Shown here piece by piece: positions 51,263 to 62,830 of a DNA stretch of 64,000 nt. Where the stretch lies: the NCBI GenBank assembly GCA_036571765.1, contig BROE01000020.1:783748-847747 (forward strand), written 5' to 3'. The translations under genes and the position numbers were made by a program. The DNA comes from Plecoglossus altivelis. Lineage: Eukaryota > Chordata > Actinopteri > Osmeriformes > Plecoglossidae. The notes beneath the pieces were generated by a model, which saw nothing but the letters and a program-made list of their open reading frames with translations, made no database searches and was not told where the DNA came from. The number at the start of each line of letters is the position of its first letter. Within the stretch, counting starts at the first letter, position 1.

Positions 51263-52938
51263 CTCATCTAGAATGTGCTGCTGCTGTTTACGTGTGACTC
51301 CTCTTCAGCAATGTGGAGTTCGTGTTGATGTACCCAACATGTTGAGGTACCCACCATGTTGAGTTACTTACCATGTTGAGGTACCCACCGTGTTGGTTGG
51401 GACCAATGAACGGAATGAGACACGTGTTTCTCTTCCTCTGATGGGGAGAGAATTCTCCCTATTCACAGGTCATGACTGGTGTGCTTCCTTGTGCCTTGGC
51501 ACTCCATTTGTCCATGTTTACAGTCCAGCACCATCTGTCCTGGATCTCTCTTTGATTACCAAGAACTGTGTGAGTGTGTGTGTAGGATAAGGAGGTTGTA
51601 AACACGTGCTGGAGGATTGTGGGAGTTGCACATATGTGTGTGTGCATGTGTTCTCATCCAGGGCTATGTAATAGAGGATATAAATTCTTCAGCAAACATA
51701 CTCATGCCCCGCTAGTCACACATGACATATTTCCGTTTAAAATCTTAGAATTGAGCTGAGGCCCACTGGCTGGGGTTTCTTTAAGACTTAGTCTCTGTGA
51801 CTTGTTTATGTCACACACTGTGATTCCAGCATCAGCTGTGCCTCATTGTACCACCTCTGTTGAAACTATGCGTCTTTATTTTTATCGTTATTTCAACTAC
51901 AGCAACATCTGTTCAGATAGAGCCCTTAAAAGCTCTTAATCCAATATTGTACCATAGCATGCTAAGCAGTTAGCATTTCTGTCACGCATTCAGAAAAAGT
52001 TCTTGGACAAAGGTTTTGTTAGGTATTAGTTGTTAGAGAAAAAAACAATTAAATAATGTTATTATTAAAGATATTATTAAAGACATGATGTGACATTGAG
52101 TGTTTCAACTTCTTTTATTCTACGACTTCAAGACTTTCAGTGGTAGTTTTGTCAACTTATGGAACTGTTGATTTGGGAATGACTAATATTGATAGGCTAG
52201 TACTTAGCATTGTGTGGAAATGTGAAATGAAGTGAATTATGATTCACCCCAGCCCATCCACAGCACTGCAGAAGTCACCATTGAAACTGATCTGATTGGG
52301 TCTAGAAGGGCCACATCGAAGCAAAGAGTGAAATAGTTTGCTGTATTTGCTGGATGGCTGAATAAACATTTACGAGCCTCTGTGTATATGTTTTATGCTT
52401 GTTTTGTTTCTTGAATGCTGTGTTGATATTTTTCAAGAGGTGTTCCGCATCAGTGTGTGTCTCACTTAACACGCACTCTCTCTCATACACACACTCCATA
52501 TGACATCCATTCACTCACCGTCCTTGCCCTATCTGCCATCAGTTATGTAAATATTATACATTGTCATGCCAACATGTCACTACTGTTTGCTTCAATCTAT
52601 GCAACAGAATTCTCAAATTAGATTATATAGTTTTTTAAGTTCCATAACATTCTTCACAACTCTTCTATACACATTCTGTGTGTGTAGTAGTCTCTGTCAT
52701 GGTAAATGCAGTTGTTTGACATTTTCTGTTATGTCTTCTAGCATCAATAACATGTACTATGTATGTATGTAAGTGTGTATGTCTGTAAGTGTGTGTGCCC
52801 GAGGCACACTTACTGTTTTCTTTACTCTTTTGTAATATATGATCATGTGGAATGCCTAGGTCTTTTACGTCCCGTCGTTTGAATTCAACACAACAAAAAA
52901 TTATACAAAAAAATATTTGAGGTGAAAGTCATTATATA

Positions 52939-52969
52939 AATAAATACAAATCTATATACATAAAATAAA
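52939..52969 (+). terminator. atp2b4: Candidate distal atp2b4 polyadenylation signals
   Basis: Two AATAAA hexamers, at 52939 and 52964, lie in AT-rich sequence 7.6 kb after the atp2b4 stop. PMCA transcripts are known for long 3' UTRs, but no canonical AATAAA was noticed in the first 3 kb after the stop, so the true end is uncertain. Another AATAAA lies near 52370. Confidence 0.25.
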
Positions 52970-53832
52970 GCCATTGGGATTTGAAATACTCAGGTGTCAA
53001 GGGGACTCTTTTGTGTTGAAAGATGAAAGGTGAGATATTTTTGGAGTTCAGCTTCCTATTTTCTATTGTATATTGTGCAATACACAGTTAAACACATACT
53101 GGTAATGCCAGTGACCTATTGGTTTGGTCTCTGTGAAGGTATGTGTTACAACCATGATGGAAGTCCCAACAAAAAGGTGGTGAGGTGGGATTCCCACGAA
53201 AAGCATGTTCATTATAAGACAAAGCAACAATACAAGAAGACAGTACGGATCATTGCCAGTGGTGCCGGGGTGTTTTTTTGTGAGTGAAATGTATTGTGTT
53301 TTATTCATGTGAGTAAAAGCGAGGTCTGCACTTCTTTTGGCAAATGAAATGGGAGCAGCCCTTTTCTGGACCACGCCTGCCTGCCCTTGTAGTCAGCCAG
53401 TTAAAATTCACGAGGAATGCCTTTGACTGCTCCTGTGGGGAGAATGAACAAAACACAGAACAGAAAACACACAAGCCCGTAAAGGGTCAGTCAGATTACT
53501 TATCACATTTTTTATCCAAACAAAGCAGGTCTGAGATCAGCTTGTGCTGTCTTAAAAATGTATGTTGGCATAGCCAATCATTATTTCAGGTCTGAGATCA
53601 GGTTTAGTATCATTGTGGCATGAGCCCCCTGAGTCCCCTGCATAGCTTTTTATCCACAGCAATTAAGACAACAGTAATAATGAATTGTCATAGGGAGTTA
53701 CTCTGATTTACAATGTGTGACATATCTCACCACAATATACGTTTACAGTCAGATACACACATGATCTGAGTGAAATAAATGGGTACTACTCTGGGGGACA
53801 CTGGTTGCTGCCTTCATAATGTTTCCAGAGTC

Positions 53833-54152
53833 AGTAGTTTTTAAACCCTACAGGACAGTGTTCCTCCCTACACTACAGTACATAGTGTTTCTATCCTGCA
53901 GGACAGTGTTCCTCCCTACACTACAGTACATAGTGTTTCTATCCTGCAGGACAGTGTTCCTTCCTACACTACAGTACGAAGTGTTTCTATCCTGCAGGAC
54001 AGTGTTCCTCCCTACACTACTGTACATAATGTTTCAAACCTGCAGGATAGTGTTCTTCCCTATACTACAGCATATAGTGTTTAAACCCTGCAGGACAGTG
54101 TTCCTCCCTACACTACAGTACGTAGTGTTTAAACCCTACAGGACAGTGTTCC
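53833..54152. repeat. 48-bp minisatellite, ~6.7 units
   Basis: Each unit contains CAGGACAGTGTTCCTCCCTA and CACTACAGTACATAGTGTTT. The unit is a multiple of 3, which explains the 113-codon open frame across it. Confidence 0.95.
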
Positions 54153-54745
54153 TGAATTGAATTGTATTTATTACATGTTCAATTTAACATTAGTCCTCTT
54201 AACAATTACTATTACAATATAATACAATTAATTGTCAGATAAATCAGGAATGTAACATTTTGTTTAGTATAAAATGAAAGTGTGACCAGCATTCTTGGCC
54301 TACAGAAAGAGGAACTCCCAAAGGAACTCTAGGTGACACTAACCTTGAGTAAACAGGCTGACCATTATCTTGCGACAGATGCCATCAACCTGCAGACTCT
54401 CTAGTTAGCCTAAGCAGAGTCAAGACATTGTAAGCTTCTACTCCAAGATCCACACATACACATACATTCATGTACACACGCACACACACAGATGTACACA
54501 CAGCTAGCCAATGAAAGACACGAGACTACTGCATGTCTGTATCTTGACTGTGGATGAACCAATGAACATTGAGAATTGTCTCTTTGCATCACGTGAAAGT
54601 AACAACTTCCTTGTTATTCATCAACTCTGTGCATGCTTAATGATGATAATTTTCTAACAATGAAAAGGCTTTCTTCACTTTTATAAACAGTTCATAGATA
54701 TGCAAAGAAAGTGTTTTGGGGTATCCATATACAGTATATAAACTT

Positions 54746-55190
54746 TGTCCTTCACCCTCCGCAGGTGGTCTCATCTTTCAAGCTTGGGTCCTGTACCAGA
54801 GGCCTGGGAGCTTGAGGGTTCTGCGCAATATCTTTGCTTTTCCCAGTACTGTACTTTTCTGGACCGAGATGTCTGGTGTTCTTCCAGGGATCTTTGTAGC
54901 CACTCCTCCATTTTGGGGGTCACTGCCCCGAGTGCTCCAATGACCACTGGCACCACTGTTACCTACACCTGTCTTCCTTCAGTCCAGCCCGCTCCAGCCA
55001 ATGGTAGGATTTCTTGATATCAGCCACTTCAGTTATGTTCTAGTGGTACATCCTATGTAGCGGTTTGTCCTCCTATGATAGTCCCTCCTCCAGCAACTCT
55101 TCCTCTATTCCCCATTGCCTGAGACATTCACTAAGCACATCATCGGACTTATCTTTGATTTGCTTGTGGATCTTGGATGTTTCATCCAGG
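54746..55190 (-). mobile_element. LINE 3' end, Dong/R4 (Rex6)-like
   Basis: The minus strand reads like the C-terminal part of a fish LINE protein. It includes DETSKIHKQIKDKSDD and ECLRQWGIEEELLEEGLS, then a gap and VVIGALGAVTPKMEEWLQ. Stops and frame changes break it. The clade is from memory of fish elements. Confidence 0.5.
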
Positions 55191-55358
55191 ATTCCAAACT
55201 GGAGGAGTGGCTACAGCAGATCGATGGAAGAACACCAGATATCTCGGTCCAGAAAAGTGCAGTACTACAACAGCAAAGATACTGCGCTGACCCTCAAGCT
55301 CCCAGGCCTCTGATAGAGGACCCGAGCTTGAAGGATGAGACCACCCGTGGGGGGTGAA
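55185..55358 (+). mobile_element. Inverted copy of the LINE 3' end
   Basis: The + strand reads KLEEWLQQIDGRTPDISVQK, the same segment found on the minus strand at about 54960-54760. Its end, GAGACCACCCG, mirrors the start of the other copy. The pair forms a fold-back of about 175-200-nt arms with a ~230-nt centre. Confidence 0.6.
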
Positions 55359-56003
55359 TGACAAAGTCTCTGTGTTTTCGATAGAAGAATAACATATATA
55401 CCCTATTGTGGTATATTAGTTAGCTGATGCTGAGTTGTATTACTGTGTGGTCAGTCGATTACTATCCATTACTACTAATAGTATATATAGTGACAAGATA
55501 CCTGTATCTAGCTCGACATCTTTGGGTTTATTAATCAGACTCACATAGTTACACGATATAGCCCATATGTATTACGTTAATTTATGGTTAGTTTATGTAA
55601 TATGTTGCTATCCATGGTCTAGACCCTTATTAGTATTATTTACCTGTTCTGTCAGTCCATATGTATATGTCACTATATAGCCGGCTCCTTACCTTAGCCG
55701 GTTTACTCACATGATACTAAACTCTATTTGTCAATGTGGAATAAACATTAATTATGTCTGATTATTCAAAGCCTAAGGTATTTATGTTAGATTAAAATAT
55801 TCCCGCCTCAATAGAAAGTGAGAGATGCCATCATGTGGGAAGTTGACAGAACTGCACTCAGGTTAAAACCATTGAATCAAGCTTAGTTTCCATTAGTAAC
55901 AGCTTAAATTTTTCATCTCAATATCAATTTACTGAACAAATAAAAATCATGTTATATAAAAAGCAAACACCTTATATAAAAAGCAACACCTTAAACACAG
56001 CTG

Positions 56004-56009
56004 TTTATT
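56004..56009 (-). terminator. optc: Candidate optc polyadenylation signal
   Basis: AATAAA on the minus strand (TTTATT on +), about 325 nt downstream of the optc stop codon. It is a canonical hexamer at a reasonable 3' UTR distance; cleavage site not determinable. Confidence 0.45.
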
Positions 56010-56333
56010 TTATTGGAAAAAGGAAGCAAGATATTAGCTATTCTATGGTGTTTAGTTACTACATGTTAATGGGGGTGTGTGGTGGGAAACTTGTAAACAT
56101 GTAAAAATTTAATTGGTTAAATTCCTCAATCAAACAATTAAATTAGTTAATGCAATGCTAATCGGTTCATTATAAACTCAGTGTTGTTCAATTTATGTCC
56201 AACACCTTTAATCCATAGAAGTTTCATCCCTACAGAGACAGCCCCCACCTTCCCTGCAGAGTTTCACCCGATCCCCCCGAGAGAGTCCCCCCCCCCTTCC
56301 CTACACAGAGAGTTTCATCCCCCCACCCTTCAC

Positions 56334-56501
56334 TCAGAACAACCCGATGGGGAGACGTGGCAGGCAGGTGTAGGCCCGGCCCCACCAGCGTAGGTGCAGA
56401 GGGTTACCATCCAGCCGGATGTCCTCCAGGAGGCGCCGGATGTAGCTGCGGTTGTGACGATTGCAGAATGTGTCCTCACTTAGACTTTGGATGTTGTTGT
56501 T
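56334..56501 (-). CDS. optc: optc terminal exon: last repeats and C-terminal cysteine cap
   Basis: Begins NNNIQSLSEDTFCNRHNRSY, contains LLEDIRLDGNPL, and ends YTCLPRLPIGLF with TGA at 56336-56334. The two cysteines form the C-terminal capping bond seen in SLRPs. An N-R-S sequon is present. Acceptor CTGTAG. Confidence 0.94.
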   Translation of the reverse strand, partial: NNNIQSLSEDTFCNRHNRSYIRRLLEDIRLDGNPLHLRWWGRAYTCLPRLPIGLF

Positions 56502-59500
56502 CTACAGGGACAAAAGAGGAAGTAGGAAGGAGTGAGAAAGAGAAGAGTGTGTAACTGTGTGAGTGTATGTTGGGTTTACCCACCTGCAGGTGCAACACTC
56601 GCAGACTTTCTGGCAGAGGTGTGGGGATGTAGTCTAGCTTGTTATTGGAGAGATACAGGAACTCTAGTTGACTAATATCCTGTTCAGGTAGAAAAGACAA
56701 CATGTATCATGGCCATTAGTGGAAGCCCCTCGTCCATAACTTCAAGCTACTCTCTTCCCAGATACGGCTCAGTCAGCAGACTTGCAGCATGAGCACAGCA
56801 TCATCGCTTGAGAGTCTAGGGACTTTAGACATGTTACACAAAGATATTGGAGCTCATCTTCAATAAGTGTGTGTGTTTAAACAACATACACTAAATATGG
56901 AAAAAATAGAGTAAAAGTTCCTTGAAAATAAAATGCATATTTAAGCATAATTGTGTGGGTTTGGGCTGTGAAAAGCCTGCCTGCAACTCCTGCATGTACC
57001 TTGAAGGCTGCCTGCTGCACACCAGCGGATGTCAGACGGTTTCTGCGGACGTCGATGAGTCTCATGGTGGCTGGCAGCGCTGGGAGGACGTGCAGGTTGT
57101 TGTCAGCCAATAGCAGGTCCTCGAGCTGGGGCAGACGTGGGAAAACATCTTCATCCATCCCAGAGATCTGATTCCCCGTTAGATCAATGCGCTTAAGTTT
57201 GTCTGGAAAATAGAAATGAATAAAAATATTCAAAAGCTGCATTAAGTTTGTTTAGAATATATACTTGAATTACTCTTGATAAAATCGCTTCAGTTTTGTC
57301 AATACAAGTAGTGCAAGTTAATGGTAGGGTGGTAGGTATTGTGGGACTGGTATCTGAAGGCTACGTCTCTCCCGTCATTCAGTGTGTGTCTGTGTGTGTG
57401 TATTCAGTACTTACTTAGGTTGGCAAAGTCCGTATTCTTCACATGTCTGATCCGGTTGAAGCGGCCATAGAAATGTGTTGTATCTTTGGGAAGAGGAGGG
57501 ATCTGTTCCATGTCGATGTCATCGCAATACACGCTCCCTCCGATACACACACACAACAGACATGTGGGCATCCCTGCAGAAAGAAAGAGGGATATCAGTG
57601 TACTCTTAGTGTGTAATGGTCTCCATCAGCAGTCTCTAAAAAGCAAGAAACATTTATAGCATATGTTTATCATGTATATGTTTTTTTTAAACAAAAGATT
57701 ATTGGTTTTGACTGTAGTAGAAAGATGTGTCAATAGCAGTGGTCAGAAATTTAGTTGCTCAAGCAAACAACTAACCAAAAAAGTTTGGGGATTTTAAGAT
57801 ATTTATTGGGCTACATGGTTCATTATTCACAATGTTCATAATATATTAGTTTCAGATGGAAAGCTGACAACCTGGTGACCTGGTGCAGTCAGAACAGCTT
57901 GGAGCTTAACGCTCTCAAGACAATTGAGATTGCTGTTGTCCTCCTCCTCCTCGGCCGTTAAGTTAAGTCTCTTCTTCTTTAACAGGACGTCGCATGCAGA
58001 GCGGAATCCCTCCCCTTTTCCATAGTACGCTTTTGTTTGATTTGTGGCAAACGTTTGACTTCTGTTAATACACCTTTTCTAACTACTCACCATCATGATT
58101 CTCTTACATGTATACCACTGATGTACTAACTTACATGCTATATCATTTTCTTATGTTATGTATTATTATTACTTTAACTGTTTAAATGACCACAGCTTGT
58201 ATTATTCTCAAGTATGTTACCCTATTTCGGTCACAAACACTGAACAGGGTTCATGACGTGGACAGGAGGAGCCCACATCACCCTGTGTGATTCCATAGTT
58301 AACACTGTGGAGTCTTTCTGCTTCCTGGGCACTGTCCTCCCTCAGGACCTCAAGAGGGAGATGAATGTCACCTCCCTCATCAAGAGAGTACAACAGAGAA
58401 TGTACTTCCTACGGCAGCTAAAGAAATTCAACCTGCCAAAGACAATAATGATGCACTTGTTCACAGCCATCATTGATTCTGTTTCAGAACAGACTATGAC
58501 ACAGTATAAAAACAGTATCAGTTAAACAGTATCAGTAAAGATGTTAAACAGTATGAAACCCTAAAGTGAAAGTTTATAATGCTTTTTTAAAACACAAACT
58601 GTTGGATGCCTCATATTCCTCATGCTAGAAGCGGAAGATGCATCTGAGACCATCAACTGAGAACGTGAAGCCGATTGGAAACCTTGCTTCTGTGGTGCAG
58701 GTGCTTACAGATCAATCAAAACTAATAAGTTACAGTGGTATCTGTATTTATATTGGGGACACCTTGTTTGAGATACATAGGGGGTATGTTAATTTAATAA
58801 GCCACCAAAATTCCTGTATGAACTTTCCCAGACCCCTAATCTTAACATAAACAGATCATCAGAAATACAAATTATGTTTTGTTGACAGTTAACTAACATT
58901 TTACAGATGTACTGATGATCTACGCTTTGGGAATTGAAGAAGATAGGGAAGACATGCTTTTCTAATCAGCAGAGGATATTAAGAGCCAACATGAGGATTG
59001 GAATTAAGGGGGGGGGGGTCATATTTATTTTGTGTGTAACTTCTTTTGAAAGGACTGTCTAAAATGTTTGGAATGTATTTGTAATAGCATCTACAATGAT
59101 AAATTAATGTTCATACCTATTAGATCTGGTTTATCCACAGACCAACAAACAGTGCAGTGACTTACCCTGGCTAGTCTCTGGGCCAAATAAACCCAGTCCT
59201 CTGAAGTCCAGGGTGACGGGTGGCGGGGGAGTGGTGGGCAACGGAGACAGTGCTCCCCCCTCTTCGTACTCAGGGGGCTCAGTGACACGAGGAGGGGTAG
59301 CAGGGGCCTCCGGGGCGACAGTTCCCACCTCAATCTTTCAGTCAAAGGAAAGGTATGAGGAAAACAAAAATGAAAGATTAATTAGCAAATTTCTGTCAGT
59401 TTAGTGCTCCTTTTCTCTCTGACTTCATACCTCCTCTCCTCTGTTGAACTCCCCTCTCCTGTTGTTGACAGTTTGTGTCAGGTGTTAATTTTGAGAAGGT

Positions 59501-59769
59501 GTTAATGTGAGGGAATAAAACCAAGCAGTGTGTTCCTGGTCTGTGTATCTGCCCCTTCTCATCACCTCTTGGTTTACATCATTGTAGTCAAAGCTGTCCC
59601 CGTAACTGTTGAGGTCCATGTTCTCCCAGTCCGTCTCTCCAGTCAGGTCATAGTTCTCCAGGTCAAAGTCATCTTTGCCGGTTGACGTGCCCTGCTGTGG
59701 TGCACATTCCCTGGGGCTTGAGGCCAGAAAGGTCAGGGCCAGAGCCACCACCACACACTGCAGCGCCAT
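56334..59769 (-). CDS. optc: Opticin, class III small leucine-rich proteoglycan (spliced)
   Basis: Secreted extracellular-matrix glycoprotein; in mammals it binds collagen fibrils in the vitreous (established knowledge). Exons in minus order: 59769-59566, 59334-59166, 57573-57415, 57202-57000, 56679-56584, 56501-56334. They total 999 nt and join in frame to 332 residues, the length of human opticin. Visible features are a hydrophobic signal peptide, a Tyr/Asp/Glu-rich N-terminus (likely Tyr sulfation), a Pro/Thr-rich linker, the class III cysteine cluster CX2CXCX6C, leucine-rich repeats, and a C-terminal cysteine pair ending CLPRLPIGLF. The related epiphycan and osteoglycin share the class, but the repeat sequences and the PRLPIG end match opticin best. 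It converges on atp2b4. Confidence 0.93.
56584..56679 (-). CDS. optc: optc exon: leucine-rich repeat
   Basis: A 96-nt exon (32 codons, phase 0) encoding DISQLEFLYLSNNKLDYIPT and PLPESLRVLHLQ. Acceptor TGAACAG, donor CAG/GTGGGT. It closely parallels the corresponding human opticin repeat. Confidence 0.95.
57000..57202 (-). CDS. optc: optc exon: leucine-rich repeats
   Basis: Encodes KLKRIDLTGNQISGMDEDVF, LEDLLLADNNLHVLPALP and MRLIDVRRNRLTSAGVQQAA, three leucine-rich repeat units of the LxxLxLxxNxL type. Acceptor TTTTCCAG, donor AAG/GTACAT. It ends in phase 0. Confidence 0.96.
57415..57573 (-). CDS. optc: optc exon: class III SLRP cysteine cluster
   Basis: Encodes GMPTCLLCVCIGGSVYCDDI, the CX2CXCX6C N-terminal cysteine cluster of class III SLRPs. 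It continues with PPLPKDTTHFYGRFNRI. Acceptor TTTCTGCAG, donor GTAAGT; it begins with two bases completing a Gly codon and ends with one base. Confidence 0.95.
57862..57945 (+). mobile_element. LINE reverse-transcriptase fragment 1
   Basis: The + strand encodes LVTWCSQNSLELNALKT, matching the NxxxWCxxNxLxLNxxKT segment of L2/CR1/Rex-like reverse transcriptases. It lies in the optc intron, antisense to optc. Confidence 0.5.
58247..58482 (+). mobile_element. LINE reverse-transcriptase fragment 2
   Basis: Encodes VNTVESFCFLGTVLPQDLKR, then SLIKRVQQRMYFLRQLKKFN and a truncated end. This is the FLG...L and KRAQQRLxFLRxLKxF region of L2/CR1/Rex-type LINEs. It probably belongs with fragment 1 at 57862, separated by about 300 nt. 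Pseudogenised. Confidence 0.65.
59166..59334 (-). CDS. optc: optc exon: Pro/Thr/Glu-rich linker
   Basis: Encodes IEVGTVAPEAPATPPRVTEP, more Pro/Thr-rich sequence and LDFRGLGLFGPETSQ. This is low-complexity sequence like the O-glycosylated linker of opticin. The acceptor on the minus strand is CTGAAAG and the donor GTAAGT; the exon ends in phase 1. Confidence 0.85.
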
Positions 59770-59792
59770 CTACAGGTATCATACGAAAATTC
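59566..59792 (-). CDS. optc: optc exon with start codon, signal peptide and Tyr/acidic region
   Basis: The ATG is at 59769-59767 and opens MALQCVVVALALTFLASS, a typical signal peptide. It is followed by DDFDLENYDLTGETDWENMD and further Tyr/Asp residues resembling the sulfated N-terminus of opticin. Coding part 59566-59769 (68 codons, phase 0), donor GAG/GTGATG. The sequence just upstream on the minus strand has an acceptor, TATACAG, that would place 23 nt of 5' UTR (59770-59792) in this exon. Confidence 0.88.
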
Positions 59793-60622
59793 CTGTATAG
59801 AAATGGGGAGGGGGGGGATGGGGGGGACTCAAACTGAAACTGAACTGGTCATTAATACATGGGGAGAATGCTGTAAATTGTTTCTTGCCATGGTTTGCAG
59901 CAAGAGAGAGCATACATGTTCTTTCTAATTTTGAGTATATTTGAAATACCATTTAAATATGTTTCTTATATTCTTTGTGGTTGCATTAGTACATTCCTTC
60001 TCTGCATAAAGTGTTTCTGTGTTTGTCTTCTGGTGTCAAAGGGGGAGGACAGGGGCACACAGAAGCTGTCCATCCGAGGGAGGATTGTTGAGTTGTTAGT
60101 GAAAATGATGGAGGAATGTTTGCTTTGGAAGCTGACATGATGGTGCGAGTCTGGCTTGTCTGGGGTATCTAGAACTATATCCTTTGAGGAACAAGTCAGA
60201 CTTTTCTAAGAAGCAAACAAAAAATAAAAGGGTAGTTAAGCAATAAGTAAAACAAATCGAAAGGCTTGTAACCCATGAAATCCAATTATCAACTCCTACA
60301 AAATGTTGTGGCTGAAAACATTGCAACAAAATGTTGTTGTTTTTTAAACATAGAAAGCGCAAAAACACACTCTTGTGAGATAAGCTTAGAGACGATGACA
60401 ATCAAAGTGTTTTTGGCACACATGAGCGAAGCATGGTTCAGACATGGCATTTGGGCAGCGCTTTTCATCTTCTCATTAACTACGTGTGTGCTAGGCAGCT
60501 CAAGACCACTGTGATATGTCTAATAAGGCAGCAATGAATAGGCTGTACATTTACGCACACACTCACCCCCGGTTGTTGTATGGCCTGTACTGCTACCACC
60601 CTCCACCTTCCCATTCTCCCCT

Positions 60623-61732
60623 TTGTTTTCTGTATGTTCTATCCATATGGGGAATTATACCTCTATATGCTCCCTGCCTCTATGTATGTTGCTCCCTAAT
60701 TCTGGGGGCAGGGAGATTCATCCACTACACCAAAGTCTCCAATGCCTATTTCCACGTCATGGTTATCAATAAATGCTCAAATCTAATGTCTTGACTGAAG
60801 TACAGTAAAGCTCACTTTTTCAGTTGATTCCAATACAATCCAGTCTCAACCCCTGTGTAAAAGCACCTCACTCTTAAACCTGTAAATGCCATTACATAGA
60901 CAACAAAATGCCTTCAGCAGTCTAAGAGAATGTGTTTAACAGGCATAATATTAAACTTACCAGCCTCAGGAGTTTTACTGTTTCTTCCTCCCCTATAGCC
61001 TTTTTCAGTTAGTTTGAGGTTCAGTTGTCAAGGCAGGACCTCTGTTCTTGGCAGGACCTCTGTTCTACAGCAGAGACACAGCCAGAAGAAGCAGAGGTCA
61101 TGACTGGGGGTGGGCGTTGAGAAAGAATGTGCGATGGGGCTTAGGAGATGGTCGTGTGTGTGTGGTTGTGTGTGTGGGGGGGGGGGTGTGAACATGTGGT
61201 CAGCTGGTAGAAATGACCCTCTGGATGTTTTCTCTCTCCCACAAGGACACACACACAAACACAAACAATTTATCTTCCTCTCAAACAAACTGTGTCTCAC
61301 ATTGTCTCACACAATATGCAATAGAGCACTGCCACTTCAACTCTAAACCCAAACCAAGAGGCCTTTTGCCAGTCATCATTGTTCACATCATAGAGCCAGA
61401 GCAATTCTGGTTAATTTTTGTCAGTTTATTAGAGAAATTGGAAATACAATAGTTAACACTGGATCATTCCAAAACGTACAAGTGACAGAAGACAAAGTTA
61501 CCCATAAACCACATTCCTGTATTTCATCTGCATTCTGATATACATTTTCCTTCCATCCCAAACTGTTTTAACAATCACAAACCTCATTATGTTAATCATA
61601 TATGTGCACAGATTCAATGATACCACAATGGTTCTCCAACTGTTGATCAAGGATCTGTTGCAGCTTCCTCTTATTTCCATTCCAAATACTTTACTTATTC
61701 AATGCATCCTTAATGTGTGTGTGGTGGAAATT
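60623..61732. repeat. 1.1-kb tandem duplication, copy 1
   Basis: Direct repeat of 61733-62830 at an offset of about 1110 nt. Long stretches are identical and there are few substitutions, so the duplication is recent. Each copy also holds an internal doublet of GGCAGGACCTCTGTTCT (copy 1 at about 61032-61066) and the donor-like GTAAGT on the minus strand. Confidence 0.9.
60961..61090 (-). other. optc: Candidate non-coding first exon of optc (proximal copy)
   Basis: On the minus strand the sequence GAGGCTG is followed by a perfect donor GTAAGT at 60960-60955. This lies 1.2 kb upstream of an acceptor (59793) that precedes the optc start codon by 23 nt. Mammalian OPTC has a non-coding first exon, so this is a plausible counterpart. 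No TATA box is evident, and the 5' end (about 61090) is a guess. Confidence 0.4.
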
Positions 61733-62830
61733 TTGTTTTCTGTATGTTCTATCGATATGGGGAATTATACCTCTAAGTGCTCCCTGCCTCTATGTATGTC
61801 GCTCCCTAACTCTGGGGGCAGGGAGATTCATCCACTACACCAAAGTCTCCAATGCCTATTTCCACGTCATGGTTATCAATAAATTCTCAAATCTAATGTC
61901 TTGACTGAAGTACAGTAAAGCTCAATTTTTCAGTGGATTCCAATACAATCCAGTCTCAACCCCTGTGTAAAAGCACCTCACTCTTAAACCTGTAAATGCC
62001 ATTACATAGACAACAAAATGCCTTCAGCAGTCTAAGAGAATGTGTTTAACAGGCATAATATTAAACTTACCAGCCTCAGGAGTTTTACTGTTCCTTCCTC
62101 CCCTATAGCCTTTTTCAGTTAGTTTGAGGTTCAGTTGTCAAGGCAGGACCTCTGTTCTTGGCAGGACCTCTGTTCTACAGCAGAGACACAGCCAGAAGAA
62201 GCAGAGGTCATGACTGGGGGTGGGCGTTGAGAAAGGTAGTGTGCGAGTGGGGGGCTTAGGGAGATGGTGTGTGTGTGTGTTGGGGGGGGGGGGTTGTGAA
62301 CATGTGGTCAGCTGGTAGAAATGACCCTCTGGATGTTTTCTCTCTCCCACAAGGACACACACACAAACACAAACAATTTATCTTCCTCTCAAACAAACTG
62401 TGTCTCACATTGTCTCACACAATATGCAATAGAGCACTGCCACTTCAACTCTAAACCCGAACCAAGAGGCCTTTTGCCAGTCATCGTTGTTCACATCATA
62501 GAGCCAGAGCAATTCTGGTTAATTTTTGTCAATTTATTAGAGAAATTGGAAATACAATAGTTAACACTGGATCATTCCAAAAAGTACAAGTGACAGAAGA
62601 CAAAGTTACCCATAAACCACATTCCTGTATTTCATCTGCATTCTGATATACATTTTCCTTCCATCCCAAACTGTTTTAACAATCACAAACCTCATTATGT
62701 TAATCATATATGTGCACAGATTCAATGATACCACAATGGTTCTCCAACTGTTGATCAAGGATCTGTTGCAGCTTCCTCTTATTTTCTTTCCAGATACTTT
62801 ACTAATTCAATGCATCCTTAGTGTGTGTGT
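61733..62830. repeat. 1.1-kb tandem duplication, copy 2
   Basis: Second copy, ending near the TG-rich stretch at 62820. The main differences from copy 1 are in the TG/G-run around 62265-62295 and a few point changes. Confidence 0.9.
62071..62200 (-). other. optc: Candidate non-coding first exon of optc (distal duplicate)
   Basis: Copy of the segment at 60961-61090, carried by the 1.1-kb tandem duplication, with the same GTAAGT donor at 62070-62065. If both are used, optc would have two alternative first exons. The 5' boundary is uncertain. Confidence 0.3.

Larger units (their letters stand above)
45295..56333. other. Convergent 3' region between atp2b4 and optc
   Basis: 3' UTRs and spacer. 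It holds a C-rich Y tract (45478-45740), an AT microsatellite (47640-47735), minisatellites at 48768, 50682 and 53833, and the inverted LINE pair at 54746-55358. No further gene was recognised. Confidence 0.7.
57574..59165 (-). other. optc intron
   Basis: Holds the two LINE reverse-transcriptase fragments (57862, 58247). The rest is AT-rich with no other signal. Confidence 0.7.

Noticed and set aside
53819..54160. 113-codon repetitive open frame
   Set aside because: A 48-bp minisatellite whose unit is a multiple of three; no start, splice or domain evidence.
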